A DNA stretch of 30,043 bases from a virus. The stretch is from positions 1 to 30,043 of IMG/VR virus record IMGVR_UViG_3300020215_000112, one strand, 5' to 3'. The notes below the pieces were generated by a model. The model had not been told where the DNA came from. It made no database searches and saw nothing but the letters and a program-made list of their open reading frames with translations. Every line of letters starts with the position of its first letter. The stretch's first letter is position 1. The translations under genes were made by a program, and so were the position numbers. This document shows, piece by piece, positions 1-7,425 of the stretch.

Positions 1-77
1 GTCGCCGTGGGCTGTTGATCACGATGGTGGGGTGCCCCCCTACCCCTGCCCGCCTGTTTGTGCTGCTCAGTGCGGGG
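1..77. other. Left-edge non-coding DNA beyond the HNH gene
   Basis: No convincing gene is seen here. A short inverted repeat (GGGGT at 29-33, ACCCC at 42-46) lies 30 bases past the HNH stop codon and could be a weak terminator. In many cos-type actinophages the HNH gene lies close to the genome end and the terminase, so the physical genome end may be near. That is inference from gene order only. Confidence 0.3.
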
Positions 78-359
78 TTACCAAGCACGTGAGTGGACTG
101 TGGGTGTGTAGTCCATGCTGTTGCCTCGCGCGCTGTTGCACCTGCGTCCACAGGTGGGGCAACCCTGCACGCCGTGGGCAGGGGCCAGGTTGGTGGGGTC
201 GGCCACGTCCCGCGTGGGGTCGATGCTGCGGGGGATCAGGTGGTCGACTGTGTCAGCGCCAGGGTGTCCGCACAGGTGGCACAGGTCAGAGGCTCGAAGC
301 ACCGCCGTGCGCGCCTGCCGGTACCTGTGACCGATGGCCCGGGGGGTGCTCACCACCAC
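78..359 (-). CDS. HNH homing-type endonuclease (small, phage)
   Basis: Small nuclease of 93 aa with the HNH/ββα-metal layout. A CxxC pair (C27, C30) is followed by the catalytic-type D-H in TVDHLIP, an N in the NLAPAHG segment and a second CxxC with CNSARGN near the C-terminus. In HK97-like phages an HNH protein beside the terminase assists DNA packaging and cos cleavage, which fits its place at the edge of the early cluster. It starts at one of three consecutive GTG codons (359, 356 or 353), and no strong Shine-Dalgarno decides between them. It has its own 168-base upstream gap, so it is probably transcribed separately from the chain ending at 528. Confident on the family; the packaging role is inferred. 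Confidence 0.85.
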   Translation of the reverse strand: MVVSTPRAIGHRYRQARTAVLRASDLCHLCGHPGADTVDHLIPRSIDPTRDVADPTNLAPAHGVQGCPTCGRRCNSARGNSMDYTPTVHSRAW

Positions 360-527
360 CCCCGGAAACAGCGGTGGAGCCCACCCGATGGGCAGACTCC
401 TCTAACCGCAGATCTTCGCAGGCACCGTCACGTGACGTCAAGCCAGTGCAGGTCAGGGCGTGTCACAGAGCCGATGGAGGAGCGCGCCTCTCACCGTCCA
501 CCGTGGGCGCCGTCGGCGGCCGGCGGG
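360..527 (-). promoter_or_regulatory. Candidate control region of the HNH gene
   Basis: Gap between the end of the 38-gene early chain and the HNH gene. It contains the perfect 10-bp palindrome GTCACGTGAC (427-436), which on the minus strand overlaps a TTGACG box resembling a -35 element. No good -10 hexamer is visible. It could be the HNH promoter or a regulator site; support is weak. Confidence 0.25.
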
Positions 528-968
528 TCAGCCGATCGCCATCCACAGGCACCGAGCGTCGGTGGACTGGAAGTCTCCCGTCCGGGCCTGCTCCGCCAGC
601 TCGTCGAACATGAGCCCTAGCTCCGCCAGATGTCGCGCCACCCACGCATCCCACTCGGCAGGTGACAGGTCCCACACGTCCACGTCGGGTCCGGCGGCAG
701 CGTCGAGGCGGACGGTGACATGCCCGGTCCCTACGCGGGGGAGGCCGAGCACCAGGTCCCGCATGACCGCCTCGATGACGCGCATCGGTGAGCGCAGCCA
801 TGACCGCAGGATCACCACGGTGGTGTCGGGCGCCAGGCGAGCACCCCGCAGGCCGTAGTCATTGGTCGTAGACACCGTCCGTACGTCGCCCGCGGCGAGC
901 CCCTGCGACCGCCTCCACCGCTGCACGTCCGGTATGGCGCCGCACACCACGTATCGTCGTTTGTTCAC
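528..968 (-). CDS. Conserved phage protein of unknown function
   Basis: Encodes 146 aa. The N-terminus (RYVVCGAIPDVQRW then a Gly-rich turn) reads like a small α/β nucleotide-binding fold, but no P-loop is present and no function can be assigned. The GTG at 968 is preferred to the GTG at 977. It gives a GTGA overlap with the preceding stop and an 8-9 base spacing from a strong GGAGGA ribosome site. It is the last gene of the long minus-strand chain. Confidence 0.7.
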   Translation of the reverse strand: MNKRRYVVCGAIPDVQRWRRSQGLAAGDVRTVSTTNDYGLRGARLAPDTTVVILRSWLRSPMRVIEAVMRDLVLGLPRVGTGHVTVRLDAAAGPDVDVWDLSPAEWDAWVARHLAELGLMFDELAEQARTGDFQSTDARCLWMAIG

Positions 969-1321
969 CGCGCCCACTCCTCCATGATTCCATCGGACGC
1001 CTGTGCGCCGGCCGGTGGCGGCACCCGGACGTCGGTCAACCGTTGGCCAGGTACCCCGCTGCGCAACTCCGGCCCGTGCTCGCCGCGCAGCTCGACCCGC
1101 CGCATCTCAGCCAGCCGATCGGCCGCCCACAGCCGGAACTCCTCCGGGGTCTTGCCGAACGGGACCTCGTCCAGCCACTCCACCGTGAACCGGGCCCGCC
1201 GGCCCATCACGGTGCACGGTTCACGGGCGACGAGGGCGTACATCAGCTCCTGGTGGCGCTGGGCTTGGTCGTCGCGGTCGGCGGCGACAGCCCTGATGGC
1301 GGCGACGGCCTTGGCGCTCAT
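965..1321 (-). CDS. Small hypothetical phage protein
   Basis: Encodes 118 aa, mostly helical and charged, with a compact central part (PCTVMGRRARFTVEWLDEV) and a low-complexity C-terminus. Its ATG overlaps the stop of the upstream gene in ATGA and its TGA overlaps the next start in GTGA, so it is translationally coupled both ways. The same frame stays open far upstream, but that extension is an Arg/Pro-rich shadow of the neighbouring gene and is not included. No function recognised. Confidence 0.7.
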   Translation of the reverse strand: MSAKAVAAIRAVAADRDDQAQRHQELMYALVAREPCTVMGRRARFTVEWLDEVPFGKTPEEFRLWAADRLAEMRRVELRGEHGPELRSGVPGQRLTDVRVPPPAGAQASDGIMEEWAR

Positions 1322-1923
1322 GCTGCCTGTCCTTCCGTAGTGGTCTTGATGTGCTCCGCGAGCACGCCGATGGCGTCCTCGTCCCAGCCGGCCGCGCAGG
1401 AGGTGCAGAACGCCTCCCGGGTGGTGAGGTTGATCCGCAACGTGCCGACGGTCTCGCAGACCGGGCACGCCGCCCGCGGCACGTACACCTGCTCCCAGCC
1501 GGTCAGGACCACGCACCAGCGGCGCCACTGGCGCATCTCCGACAGCAGCGCCCGGGCGGTGTCGTCGTCCAACACCCCCGCGGCGCCGACGAGGGCGCGG
1601 ACGGTGGACTCCACCGTGTCCCGCTGCTCCAGGCGCAGCGACCAACACCAGCGGGTCACCGCGATGCCGATGGACGCGTACCGGCTCAGCGCCTCGGTCT
1701 GCACCGGGGGCCGGGAGGACGGGTGCGGGGCGCCGCCCTCGCGGTCGGCGGAGCCGGGCTCGACGGAGGCGTGGAGTTGCGCCAGCAGGCCCGGCTGGAC
1801 GGTGGTGTGGGCCCGGAACTTGCGGTGCCGGTTGTGGTCCCAGTACTCCACCCGCTCCGTGTGCTGGCGCGGGTCGCACAGCTCCTCCGCCACCAGCCCG
1901 ATCTGCTGAAGGACGTCACCCAT
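1318..1923 (-). CDS. Zinc-ribbon phage protein (201 aa)
   Basis: A largely helical N-terminal two thirds (LQQIGLVAEELCD, then conserved Trp-rich segments WCWSLRL and RQWRRWCVVLTGW) is followed by a C-terminal zinc ribbon, CPVC near residue 159 and CTSC near 178. This arrangement recurs in actinophage early regions, usually annotated as a domain of unknown function. It may bind nucleic acid through the ribbon. The ATG overlaps the stop of the upstream gene by 8 bases. Confidence 0.8.
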   Translation of the reverse strand: MGDVLQQIGLVAEELCDPRQHTERVEYWDHNRHRKFRAHTTVQPGLLAQLHASVEPGSADREGGAPHPSSRPPVQTEALSRYASIGIAVTRWCWSLRLEQRDTVESTVRALVGAAGVLDDDTARALLSEMRQWRRWCVVLTGWEQVYVPRAACPVCETVGTLRINLTTREAFCTSCAAGWDEDAIGVLAEHIKTTTEGQAA

Positions 1924-2125
1924 CCGCAGCCCCCTTGTCCGTTCGGTTGACTACCGGCGCAGCCCGCGCGGCGCACCGCACCTCCGCCGGAAGGGTGAAC
2001 CCGACCCCGTGACCCTCGGCGGTGTGGTCCCACACCGCGACCGCCGCCGCCGTGACCGCGTCCAGGTCGCCGTCGTGGATGACCAGCACGTGCCGGCCCC
2101 GGGCGTTGATCTCCACCCGGCTCAA
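1916..2125 (-). CDS. Small hypothetical protein with TTG start
   Basis: Encodes 69 aa with a β-rich N-terminus (VEINARGRHVLVIHDGDLD). The likely start is a TTG at 2125, forming TTGA with the upstream stop and preceded by GAGGAGG four bases away; a GTG at 2116 is the alternative but has no well-placed ribosome site. Function unknown. A TTG start is unusual in this otherwise GTG/ATG chain. Confidence 0.6.
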   Translation of the reverse strand: MSRVEINARGRHVLVIHDGDLDAVTAAAVAVWDHTAEGHGVGFTLPAEVRCAARAAPVVNRTDKGAADG

Positions 2126-2307
2126 CGGTCCTCCTCGGACGCGGCGCGGATCAGCGGCGACATGGCGTCGTACGCCGCGCGCGCCTGATGTCCCGCCAGC
2201 GCGATGCCGAGCCGGCGGGCGTACTCCAGTGCCGCCCGCACGCAGTCGTCTCGGAGCCGCACGGAGGCGCGGAGCCGGGCCAGATCCGCCTCGGTCAGCT
2301 CACCCAT
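2122..2307 (-). CDS. Small helical hypothetical protein
   Basis: Encodes 61 aa, predicted almost wholly α-helical and charged (TEADLARLRASVRLRDD and onwards), with no cysteines. It starts at ATG, overlapping the upstream gene by 8 bases, and ends overlapping the next start. It could be a small DNA- or protein-binding helix bundle; no family recognised. Confidence 0.65.
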   Translation of the reverse strand: MGELTEADLARLRASVRLRDDCVRAALEYARRLGIALAGHQARAAYDAMSPLIRAASEEDR

Positions 2308-2524
2308 TGGACGCCTCCCGGGCGGGCGCCGGCGCGCGGAGCTTCCCGCAGTAGCAGGCGCCGCACCGCGCAGCGTCCTCCCGGCACTCGGGCGCCTGTG
2401 GCGCCCACGAGAAGCGTCCGCCGTCGCCGGACGCCCACGAGCACAGGTCAGCCCAGCACCGGCCGGGTAGCCGGTCCAGCAGGCGGGCGATCCACCTCCG
2501 GACCGTCTCGGATGGGCTACGCAC
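2300..2524 (-). CDS. Small Cys-rich hypothetical protein
   Basis: Encodes 74 aa from the GTG at 2524, chosen because AAGGAGG lies 9 bases upstream and the codon overlaps the upstream stop. A longer reading to 2557 lacks a ribosome site. The N-terminal helix (VRRWIARLLDRL) is amphipathic. The C-terminal part has CREDAARCGACYCGK, a likely metal-binding knuckle. Function unknown. Confidence 0.6.
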   Translation of the reverse strand: MRSPSETVRRWIARLLDRLPGRCWADLCSWASGDGGRFSWAPQAPECREDAARCGACYCGKLRAPAPAREASNG

Positions 2525-2894
2525 GGTCGGTGTCCTCCTTGTCGGGGCCGGGCTCACCTGGCCGGTAGGTGGCGATCACCTCGTCGCGGGTCGTGTGCTT
2601 GAACCAGCGCCGCACCTCCCCGGTGCAGCCGCTCCGGGTGTACTGCGCGGCCAGGCGATGACCTTCCGCCAGGGTTCGGACGTTCGGGTTCCACTCCTGG
2701 GCGCCGTCCGCCCACTCCCAGCGGACGCCGTACCGCTCCTCGGTGCGGGTGCCGGCCGGCAGCAGCCGACCTGCCCGAGCTAGGGCGGCAAGCGCAGCGC
2801 GAGCGCGGGTGTCCGAGCGGGACCCGCCGGTCGCGTCGACCACGAGCGTGACGTCGGCCTCGGTGTAGCCGGGCACCGGCTGGTCGGTAGTCAC
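2517..2894 (-). CDS. Hypothetical phage protein
   Basis: Encodes 125 aa starting at a GTG that forms GTGA with the methyltransferase stop. A helical N-terminal region (TEADVTLVVDATGG, then an Ala-rich RAALAALARAG helix) resembles a small winged-helix fold. It is followed by a Trp-rich β segment (VRWEWADGAQEW) and a positively charged end with RRWFKHTTRDEV. No family recognised; position next to the methyltransferase may be incidental. Confidence 0.65.
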   Translation of the reverse strand: MTTDQPVPGYTEADVTLVVDATGGSRSDTRARAALAALARAGRLLPAGTRTEERYGVRWEWADGAQEWNPNVRTLAEGHRLAAQYTRSGCTGEVRRWFKHTTRDEVIATYRPGEPGPDKEDTDRA

Positions 2895-3907
2895 GACACC
2901 TCCGGAAGAAGAACGGCCTGGCGCAGCCGGGTACGCAGTGCCAGGTCCAGGTAGGGCTGGTGCAGGTCGATGCCGACGAACCGGCGCCCGAGGCGGCCGG
3001 CGACGGCGCCGGTGGTGCCGGAGCCGCAGAACGGGTCCAGCACGGTCCCGCCGGGCCGGCAGCCAGCCAGGACGGCCCGGCGGACCAGCTCGTCCGGCAT
3101 GACGGCGAAGTGCGCGCCGGGGAACCGGGCCGTGGCCACGTCCCACACGTCACCGGGGTTGCGTCCGGCCGGGTGCACGGCGGTGTGACGGCTGCCGGTG
3201 GCCACGCAGTTGGTCTGCCGCGGCTGCCCGCCGACGCCGTCGGTGTACTTCGCCGCCGCCGGCGGGCCGCCGGGGAGTGGGGGCGGGGTGGCTGGGCGCT
3301 CGCGGATCGGGCGCTCGCGGATCGGGTCCAGGTCGAACCAGTACCGCGGACCCTTGGTGAGCAAGAACATCGCCTCGTGCCGGGTGCTGAGCCGGTCGGT
3401 GACCGACTCCGGCATGGCGTCGGGCTTGTTCCACACGATCCGGTTGCGCAGCGTCCAGCCTGTCTGGATCAGCGACCAGGTGACCCGCTCGGGGATCATC
3501 AGCAGGCTCTTGTACGGCGCCTCCGACGTGGCGTTGACCCGCGGCGGGATCAGCTCAGCCCTGTCCGCGCGCCGGGTCTGGCCGACGCTCGCGCCGGCGT
3601 TGGCCTTCCCGGCGTACGTGTCTCCCAGGTTCAGCCACAGCGTGCCGTCGTCCGCGAGCACCCGCCGAACCTCGGCCAGGATGCCGACCAGCCGGTCGAT
3701 GTACATGCCGCTGGTCGGCTCCAGTCCCAACTGGCCGGGCTCGCCGCCGTAGTCCCGCACCGCCCAGTACGGCGGGGACGTGACGACGCAGTCGGCCGAG
3801 CCAGCCGGCAGCGCCCGGAGCACGTCGAGGGCCTGCCCGTGGTACAGCGTCACCGCGTCGTCGTCGTAGTACGGCGCCGAAGCGGTCACCGGCGGGTCGG
3901 AGGTCAC
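2891..3907 (-). CDS. DNA N4-cytosine/N6-adenine methyltransferase (β-type order)
   Basis: Encodes 338 aa. The catalytic motif IV TSPPYW (residues 43-48) comes before the SAM-binding motif I DPFCGSGTT (from D291), the order of β-class N4/N6 amino-methyltransferases (N6_N4_Mtase family). SPPY with Trp following occurs in both N4-cytosine and N6-adenine enzymes, so the methylated base is not decided. The target-recognition part would be the middle (about 110-250). No restriction partner is adjacent, so this is a solitary phage methyltransferase, probably protecting phage DNA from host restriction. It starts at GTG 3907 (GTGA overlap). An exact 15-bp in-frame duplication lies in the middle region. 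Confidence 0.93.
   Translation of the reverse strand: MTSDPPVTASAPYYDDDAVTLYHGQALDVLRALPAGSADCVVTSPPYWAVRDYGGEPGQLGLEPTSGMYIDRLVGILAEVRRVLADDGTLWLNLGDTYAGKANAGASVGQTRRADRAELIPPRVNATSEAPYKSLLMIPERVTWSLIQTGWTLRNRIVWNKPDAMPESVTDRLSTRHEAMFLLTKGPRYWFDLDPIRERPIRERPATPPPLPGGPPAAAKYTDGVGGQPRQTNCVATGSRHTAVHPAGRNPGDVWDVATARFPGAHFAVMPDELVRRAVLAGCRPGGTVLDPFCGSGTTGAVAGRLGRRFVGIDLHQPYLDLALRTRLRQAVLLPEVS
3294..3323. repeat. Exact 15-bp tandem duplication inside the methyltransferase
   Basis: GGGCGCTCGCGGATC occurs twice head to tail (3294-3308 and 3309-3323). It keeps frame and gives a doubled five-residue peptide, IRERP IRERP, in the methyltransferase between the catalytic motifs. It looks like a recent slippage or recombination event. 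Confidence 0.9.
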
Positions 3908-4113
3908 TCGGTCACCGCCTCGGTCTGAGCGGCGCGTACCTCGTCCTTGTGCTGGCGGTGCCAGCGGCGGCGGGCGTTGGCACTGTGGAGCACGCCGGAG
4001 GTCGCCCCGCAGGAGCAGCGGGCAGGACCGCAGGGCTGGGCGGTGCCGAGCCCGTTGGTGTTGATCCGTCCCTCGTTGGGCAGGATGTGGCCGGCGAGAC
4101 GGTTGGGCGTCAT
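3904..4113 (-). CDS. Small CxC zinc-knuckle-like protein
   Basis: Encodes 69 aa. The centre has CGPARCSCGATSG followed by a basic RRRWHRQHK stretch, the pattern of small Cys/His proteins common in actinophage early operons that may bind nucleic acid. The ATG is 5 bases after GAGGAG. Its stop and start are both coupled by 4-base overlaps. Function unknown. Confidence 0.65.
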   Translation of the reverse strand: MTPNRLAGHILPNEGRINTNGLGTAQPCGPARCSCGATSGVLHSANARRRWHRQHKDEVRAAQTEAVTE

Positions 4114-4175
4114 GGCTTCTCCTCAGTAGGGGCGGTGGCAGCGGGACTAGCTGTCCTTGGTTTCGGATCAGTCAT
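4110..4175 (-). CDS. Putative 21-aa coupling peptide
   Basis: A very short reading frame (MTDPKP to TEEKP), Pro/Ala/Thr rich. It fills the gap between two clear genes, overlapping the upstream one by 8 bases and the downstream start by 4, and has a GAGG ribosome site 9 bases before its ATG. It may exist mainly to couple translation across the junction. Too short to assign, and it could be non-coding. Confidence 0.4.
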   Translation of the reverse strand: MTDPKPRTASPAATAPTEEKP

Positions 4176-4554
4176 CGGTGGTCGCCTCACCCGCCAGTTC
4201 GCCCATGCGTTCCAGCACGGTCGCCGCGCCGCCGGGGAACGCCCCCGGGTCACGCCGCCACTGGGCGAGCAGATCGGTGAGGAGTGCCAGCCGGCTGGCC
4301 CGGCGCAGCAGGTCCGGCGCGGCTCGGACGGCCTCGACAGCGAGGCGCTGCGCCGCGTCCGGGTAGAGCCGACCGATCTCCTGCATGTCGTCGGCGCCGG
4401 CGGCGATCGCGACGGGCGTGGACCCCACGATGATTCCCACCGGGCAGGTGCGGGCTGCACCGCCATCGTCGTAGTCAGTCTGCTCATCCACCGCCCAGTC
4501 GGTGCGCGGGAACGCGCCGAGCGCCGAGCGCAGCATTTCGTCGTGACTAGGCAT
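4168..4554 (-). CDS. Hypothetical helical protein (128 aa)
   Basis: The start is placed at ATG 4554, which overlaps the upstream stop by 8 bases like its neighbours; a longer reading to 4623 is a shadow. The sequence is acidic and helical (DDMQEIGRLYPDAAQRLAVEAV, then RRASRLALLTDLLAQWRRD). No motifs or membrane segments. Function unknown. Confidence 0.65.
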   Translation of the reverse strand: MPSHDEMLRSALGAFPRTDWAVDEQTDYDDGGAARTCPVGIIVGSTPVAIAAGADDMQEIGRLYPDAAQRLAVEAVRAAPDLLRRASRLALLTDLLAQWRRDPGAFPGGAATVLERMGELAGEATTDD

Positions 4555-4897
4555 GGGTTTCCGCACCTTCCTGTTCGGCCAGCAACTGAACGACGCTGAG
4601 GTGGATGCCGATGAGCCGACCATCGATGGCCCGGTATCGGGTGCCGGCCGCGGTGGTCCACTCTGTGGATGCCTGGTCGTCCAAGACTGCGATCAAGTCG
4701 GCGGCCTTCTTCCGCTCCGACTGGCTAGTCAGGAAGCTGACGACGATGGCCACGTCGCTGTTGAACGGCGTGGGGATTGACGCGGTGCCCTCGCTCACCT
4801 CCGTGGCGAGGATGCGCAGCGCGCGGGCCAGCTTCTTGTCACCGCGCAGGCCAGTGCTCTCGGCGCGCTTAGTTGGCCTTAGCCGCTGCTCAGCCAT
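4547..4897 (-). CDS. Hypothetical protein (116 aa)
   Basis: A basic N-terminus (MAEQRLRPTKRAEST) is followed by a helical segment and an α/β-like body (SDVAIVVSFLTSQSERKKAADLIAVLDD). It starts at ATG and overlaps the flanking genes by 8 bases at both ends. Not recognised. The Lys content is higher than in its neighbours, possibly a separate acquisition. Confidence 0.65.
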   Translation of the reverse strand: MAEQRLRPTKRAESTGLRGDKKLARALRILATEVSEGTASIPTPFNSDVAIVVSFLTSQSERKKAADLIAVLDDQASTEWTTAAGTRYRAIDGRLIGIHLSVVQLLAEQEGAETHA

Positions 4898-5072
4898 CGG
4901 CGGGCACCTCGGGCATCGGCGCGTGGTCCATGTCCTTCCGGCAGCGCATAAACCCGTTGCGGTCCACGTACGCGCCGTTCTCCAGGAGCCGGATGTCCTG
5001 GGGGCAGTGCTGGCACCGGTGCGGGTACTCCGGCTCGGGCAGCAAGCCGCCGGTCAGGTAGTCGATCAGCAT
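4890..5072 (-). CDS. Small zinc-binding protein (60 aa)
   Basis: Starts at ATG 5072, 5 bases after a GGAAGGCGGGAG ribosome site. HRCQHCPQD supplies a CxxC pair and FMRCRKDMDHAPM a second Cys and His, so one zinc site is plausible. The LLPEPEYPHRCQHC opening resembles small phage Cys-finger proteins of unknown role. Located between two hypothetical genes of the early chain. Confidence 0.65.
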   Translation of the reverse strand: MLIDYLTGGLLPEPEYPHRCQHCPQDIRLLENGAYVDRNGFMRCRKDMDHAPMPEVPADG

Positions 5073-5074
5073 GG

Positions 5075-5704
5075 CTACTCCCGCCTTCCGAGGTCGAGCG
5101 GCGCGTCGGACGGCCCGGTGTACGTGGGGCAGCCGGGACCGACCGGGTGGCTGTCCTGCCACCAGGGGCACCCGCAGTCGCGCGGCTCGGGTCGTCCCGT
5201 GGCGTCCTGCCGGTAGTGGCGCAGCGCCAGCTCCAGCGGCACGTTGTCGTCGGTGAACTGGTGGCCGGGGAAGTCGACGTCGGGGTGCCCGTCGTCGTCC
5301 AGCTCCAGCGTCAGCCCGGCGCGCTCTGCGACGCCGAGCACCACCGAGCGGGGCGCAGCGACCGTGGCCACCCCCAAGCCGTACACGAACCGGGACGGGT
5401 CCTGGCCGTTCGGCCGCCGGTCCTCGGTGAGCAGCCACCAGCCGCGCTCCTCCTGCCAGCCGATCCACACCTCGTCGTGCCGCCAGATCGGCTGGCCACC
5501 GATGGTGCCCTGCCGGCCGAGGTCGAGCTTGATCGCGCCGTCGCGGGGGTCGTTCGGGTCGGCGTAGAAGTCGGCGGTCGGGAACCCGGCGGCGTCGAGC
5601 GCCGCGGCCACGGCGGCGATGTACGGCTCGTGCGCCTCGTGGTAGCCGCGGCCATCCGGGTACAGGTCGGCCATCGTGGGCATCGTGATGTCGGAACTAC
5701 ACAC
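5075..5704 (-). CDS. DUF6292-like protein (209 aa)
   Basis: N-terminal YIAAVAAALDAAGF, then DPRDGAIKLDLG, WIGWQEERGWWLLTED and LVL-type helices resemble the actinobacterial family DUF6292, recalled from its typical order rather than searched. The C-terminal third adds a Cys/Trp segment (DCGCPWWQDSH) typical of phage versions. It starts at GTG 5704, two bases after the preceding stop, with no clear ribosome site; ATG codons at 5680 and 5671 are alternatives. Role unknown. Confidence 0.7.
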   Translation of the reverse strand: MCSSDITMPTMADLYPDGRGYHEAHEPYIAAVAAALDAAGFPTADFYADPNDPRDGAIKLDLGRQGTIGGQPIWRHDEVWIGWQEERGWWLLTEDRRPNGQDPSRFVYGLGVATVAAPRSVVLGVAERAGLTLELDDDGHPDVDFPGHQFTDDNVPLELALRHYRQDATGRPEPRDCGCPWWQDSHPVGPGCPTYTGPSDAPLDLGRRE

Positions 5705-5706
5705 CG

Positions 5707-6018
5707 CTAGATCACCGTCCCGTCGGCAGCCGTGAACGGCGGCCTCTCGTGCTCCCAGAGGTGCCAGACCAGGCCGGTGCCCGGCGGAATCGCGGTGCCG
5801 ATGTGCTGGTCAGCGGCCGGTGGCAGCGGTTGCCCAGTGCCGAACACCCGGAACGCGCGGTCCGCCTCCGACTCGACCCCGACCAGGGCGCAGACCTCCA
5901 CCACGGAGGGCCGGCGGGTGTCGACGTGCAGGATGGGCCCCGACAGCCGCAGGACGTGCCAGCCGTCGTCGACCGGGACCTCGTACCGGAACACCGTCCG
6001 GTCGCCTGCACTACCCAC
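5707..6018 (-). CDS. Small conserved phage protein (VFGTGQPLP motif)
   Basis: Encodes 103 aa, β-rich: FRYEVPVDDGWHVLRL, then GPILHVDTRRPSVVEVCAL, then FRVFGTGQPLP and a final VWHLWEH. This pattern recurs as a short stand-alone protein in many actinophages (a DUF7352-like family, by recollection). Function unknown. GTG 6018 is chosen because GGAGG lies 6 bases upstream and it overlaps the previous stop by 8 bases. Confidence 0.75.
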   Translation of the reverse strand: MGSAGDRTVFRYEVPVDDGWHVLRLSGPILHVDTRRPSVVEVCALVGVESEADRAFRVFGTGQPLPPAADQHIGTAIPPGTGLVWHLWEHERPPFTAADGTVI

Positions 6019-6388
6019 GATTAGCCTCCACGTTCCCAAGATGCTGGGCATCCAGGGCAGACGCCGCCGACTCGGTGCTGGCCATGTTGAGGCCTGCGGC
6101 CATGGCCTGCGCCTGTACCCACCGGACCGCCGCTGACCGCCCGGGGTCTCCTTCGCCATCGATGTAGACCATGTCGTCGTGGTGAGCAATGTCGCCGGGC
6201 CGGACTTTGTCTTCGGGCAGGTAGCCGTCTTCGGGAAGCGCGGTTCCGCGCACCACGGCGATGTCCACGGCATCCGTGGAGGACAGGGCGGCAAGCGCCT
6301 CGTCCAGCGTTTTGTAGACCATGCCGCAGTAGGACAGCACGGCTTCCCACGGGCCGCGTAGGGCGTCGGTGGTGGTCTGGTCAGTCAT
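6011..6388 (-). CDS. Hypothetical protein (125 aa)
   Basis: Starts at ATG 6388 with an 8-base overlap. It shows alternating helix and strand (VLSYCGMVYKTLDEALAALS, then VDIAVVRGTALPEDGYLPEDKV, then a C-terminal helix of Ala and Ser). No catalytic or binding motif is visible. Function unknown. Confidence 0.65.
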   Translation of the reverse strand: MTDQTTTDALRGPWEAVLSYCGMVYKTLDEALAALSSTDAVDIAVVRGTALPEDGYLPEDKVRPGDIAHHDDMVYIDGEGDPGRSAAVRWVQAQAMAAGLNMASTESAASALDAQHLGNVEANRG

Positions 6389-6548
6389 CCGGGTCCTCCT
6401 CGGTGGGGTGGTGGATGGGGCACGGCCCTGCCTTGACGGGCTTCCCGCACCGCTGAGTCGGTCGCTGCCGGTCCGGTTCGGCGCACACCCACCCGAGGGC
6501 GGGCACCCATGTGACGAGCCGGCCGTCGACCGTCTCGACGGCGTTCAC
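6381..6548 (-). CDS. Small hypothetical protein (55 aa)
   Basis: GTG 6548 forms GTGA with the upstream stop. The body is a β-strand pair (VDGRLVTWVPALGWVCAE) and a Cys pair with His residues (RCGKPVKAGPCPIHHP), so it may bind one zinc. Function unknown. Confidence 0.6.
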   Translation of the reverse strand: MNAVETVDGRLVTWVPALGWVCAEPDRQRPTQRCGKPVKAGPCPIHHPTEEDPDD

Positions 6549-6796
6549 GCCGGCGCTCCGGTGGCGCGGGCCAGAACGGCGGGCATCGGCTGGACGAGCC
6601 GGTACTGGCGGGGCCGGGCCGGGTTGTCGACGCGTCGGGGCAGCGACCACACAGGAACGGTGATCGTGCCGCCGTCGACCTGGATCGTGTCGGCGATGGG
6701 TACGACGTTGGGGTCGATGCCGTTGCCGCGCAGCCACTCGGCGAGCTGGTTGCGGGTGGCGTGGTCCCGGGTGTCGGGCAAACGGTGGGTGCTCAT
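6545..6796 (-). CDS. Small hypothetical protein (83 aa)
   Basis: ATG 6796 forms ATGA with the replication-protein stop. The first half reads as a helix (TRNQLAEWLRGNGIDPNVVP), the second as β strands (DTIQVDGGTITVPVWSL, then RQYRLVQPM). This layout recurs in small phage proteins of unknown function that sit beside replication genes. Confidence 0.65.
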   Translation of the reverse strand: MSTHRLPDTRDHATRNQLAEWLRGNGIDPNVVPIADTIQVDGGTITVPVWSLPRRVDNPARPRQYRLVQPMPAVLARATGAPA

Positions 6797-7425
6797 GCGG
6801 TGTCTCCATCGGTGATGAGTCGAAGTTCGGTCATCGCGTCGCGGCGGGCAGGGGGGCGGCGGGCCGACGCCGCGGCGGTCCGCGCCGCCCGGCGCGCTGG
6901 TGTGTCCGGCGCCGGCGGCGCCTGCCCGTATGCGGGAAGGCTGCGCCAGTCGGGGTTGTCGGGGGGCGGGGCGGCTTGCCGGCCCCCCGCCCCGGAACCC
7001 CCCTTTAGGGGGTTCGGGTCGGGTCGGGTCGGGGTAGCGAACTTCCCCCGAACGTTCGCCTGTTGTTCGCCCGAACCATTCGACCGCTGACCTGCTGTCT
7101 TCCGCTGCTCGCGCAGGTTTCGCATGCGTTCTCGTGCTGCTCTTCTCTCCGCTTCGACCGCCTCTCGTTTCGGGTTGAACTCCGACCAGTCGTGGAACCG
7201 ATAGCCACCCCGCGCCCGCCTCCACAGCCCCACAGCCACCAGCTCACGCGCCAGCTCGACCGACCCCGGAAGCAGCCGCGGCAGCACGTGGTCAGGAACG
7301 AACCCATCCGAGAGGTTCGCCCCGGACCACGAGCCGGCGACCACCCACAGACCCAGCGCCGCCGCCGAAGCGGCCAGTACCTTCGGGTGGGAGTGGAACG
7401 AGTCGTCCACCTTGAACCACGTCAC
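6793..7425 (-). CDS. Phage replication initiator, DnaD-like N-terminus
   Basis: Encodes 210 aa from GTG 7425 (GTGA overlap). Residues 3-16, WFKVDDSFHSHPKV, and the following AALGLWVVAGSW, DGFVP and RELVAVGLWRR are typical of actinophage replication proteins with a winged-helix N-terminus. Residues 80-110 carry a basic FNPKREAVEAERRAARERMRN helix. The rest is a Gly/Pro-rich linker and a basic Ala/Arg tail. These proteins are thought to bind the origin and recruit the host helicase. No helicase, primase or polymerase gene is seen in the window, so host machinery must be used. An origin was not recognised. Confidence 0.75.
   Translation of the reverse strand: MTWFKVDDSFHSHPKVLAASAAALGLWVVAGSWSGANLSDGFVPDHVLPRLLPGSVELARELVAVGLWRRARGGYRFHDWSEFNPKREAVEAERRAARERMRNLREQRKTAGQRSNGSGEQQANVRGKFATPTRPDPNPLKGGSGAGGRQAAPPPDNPDWRSLPAYGQAPPAPDTPARRAARTAAASARRPPARRDAMTELRLITDGDTA

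Noticed and set aside
1322-1879. N-terminal extension of the 965-1321 gene
   Set aside because: Arg/Pro/Gly-only translation overlapping the zinc-ribbon gene; the ATG at 1321 forms the usual ATGA overlap.
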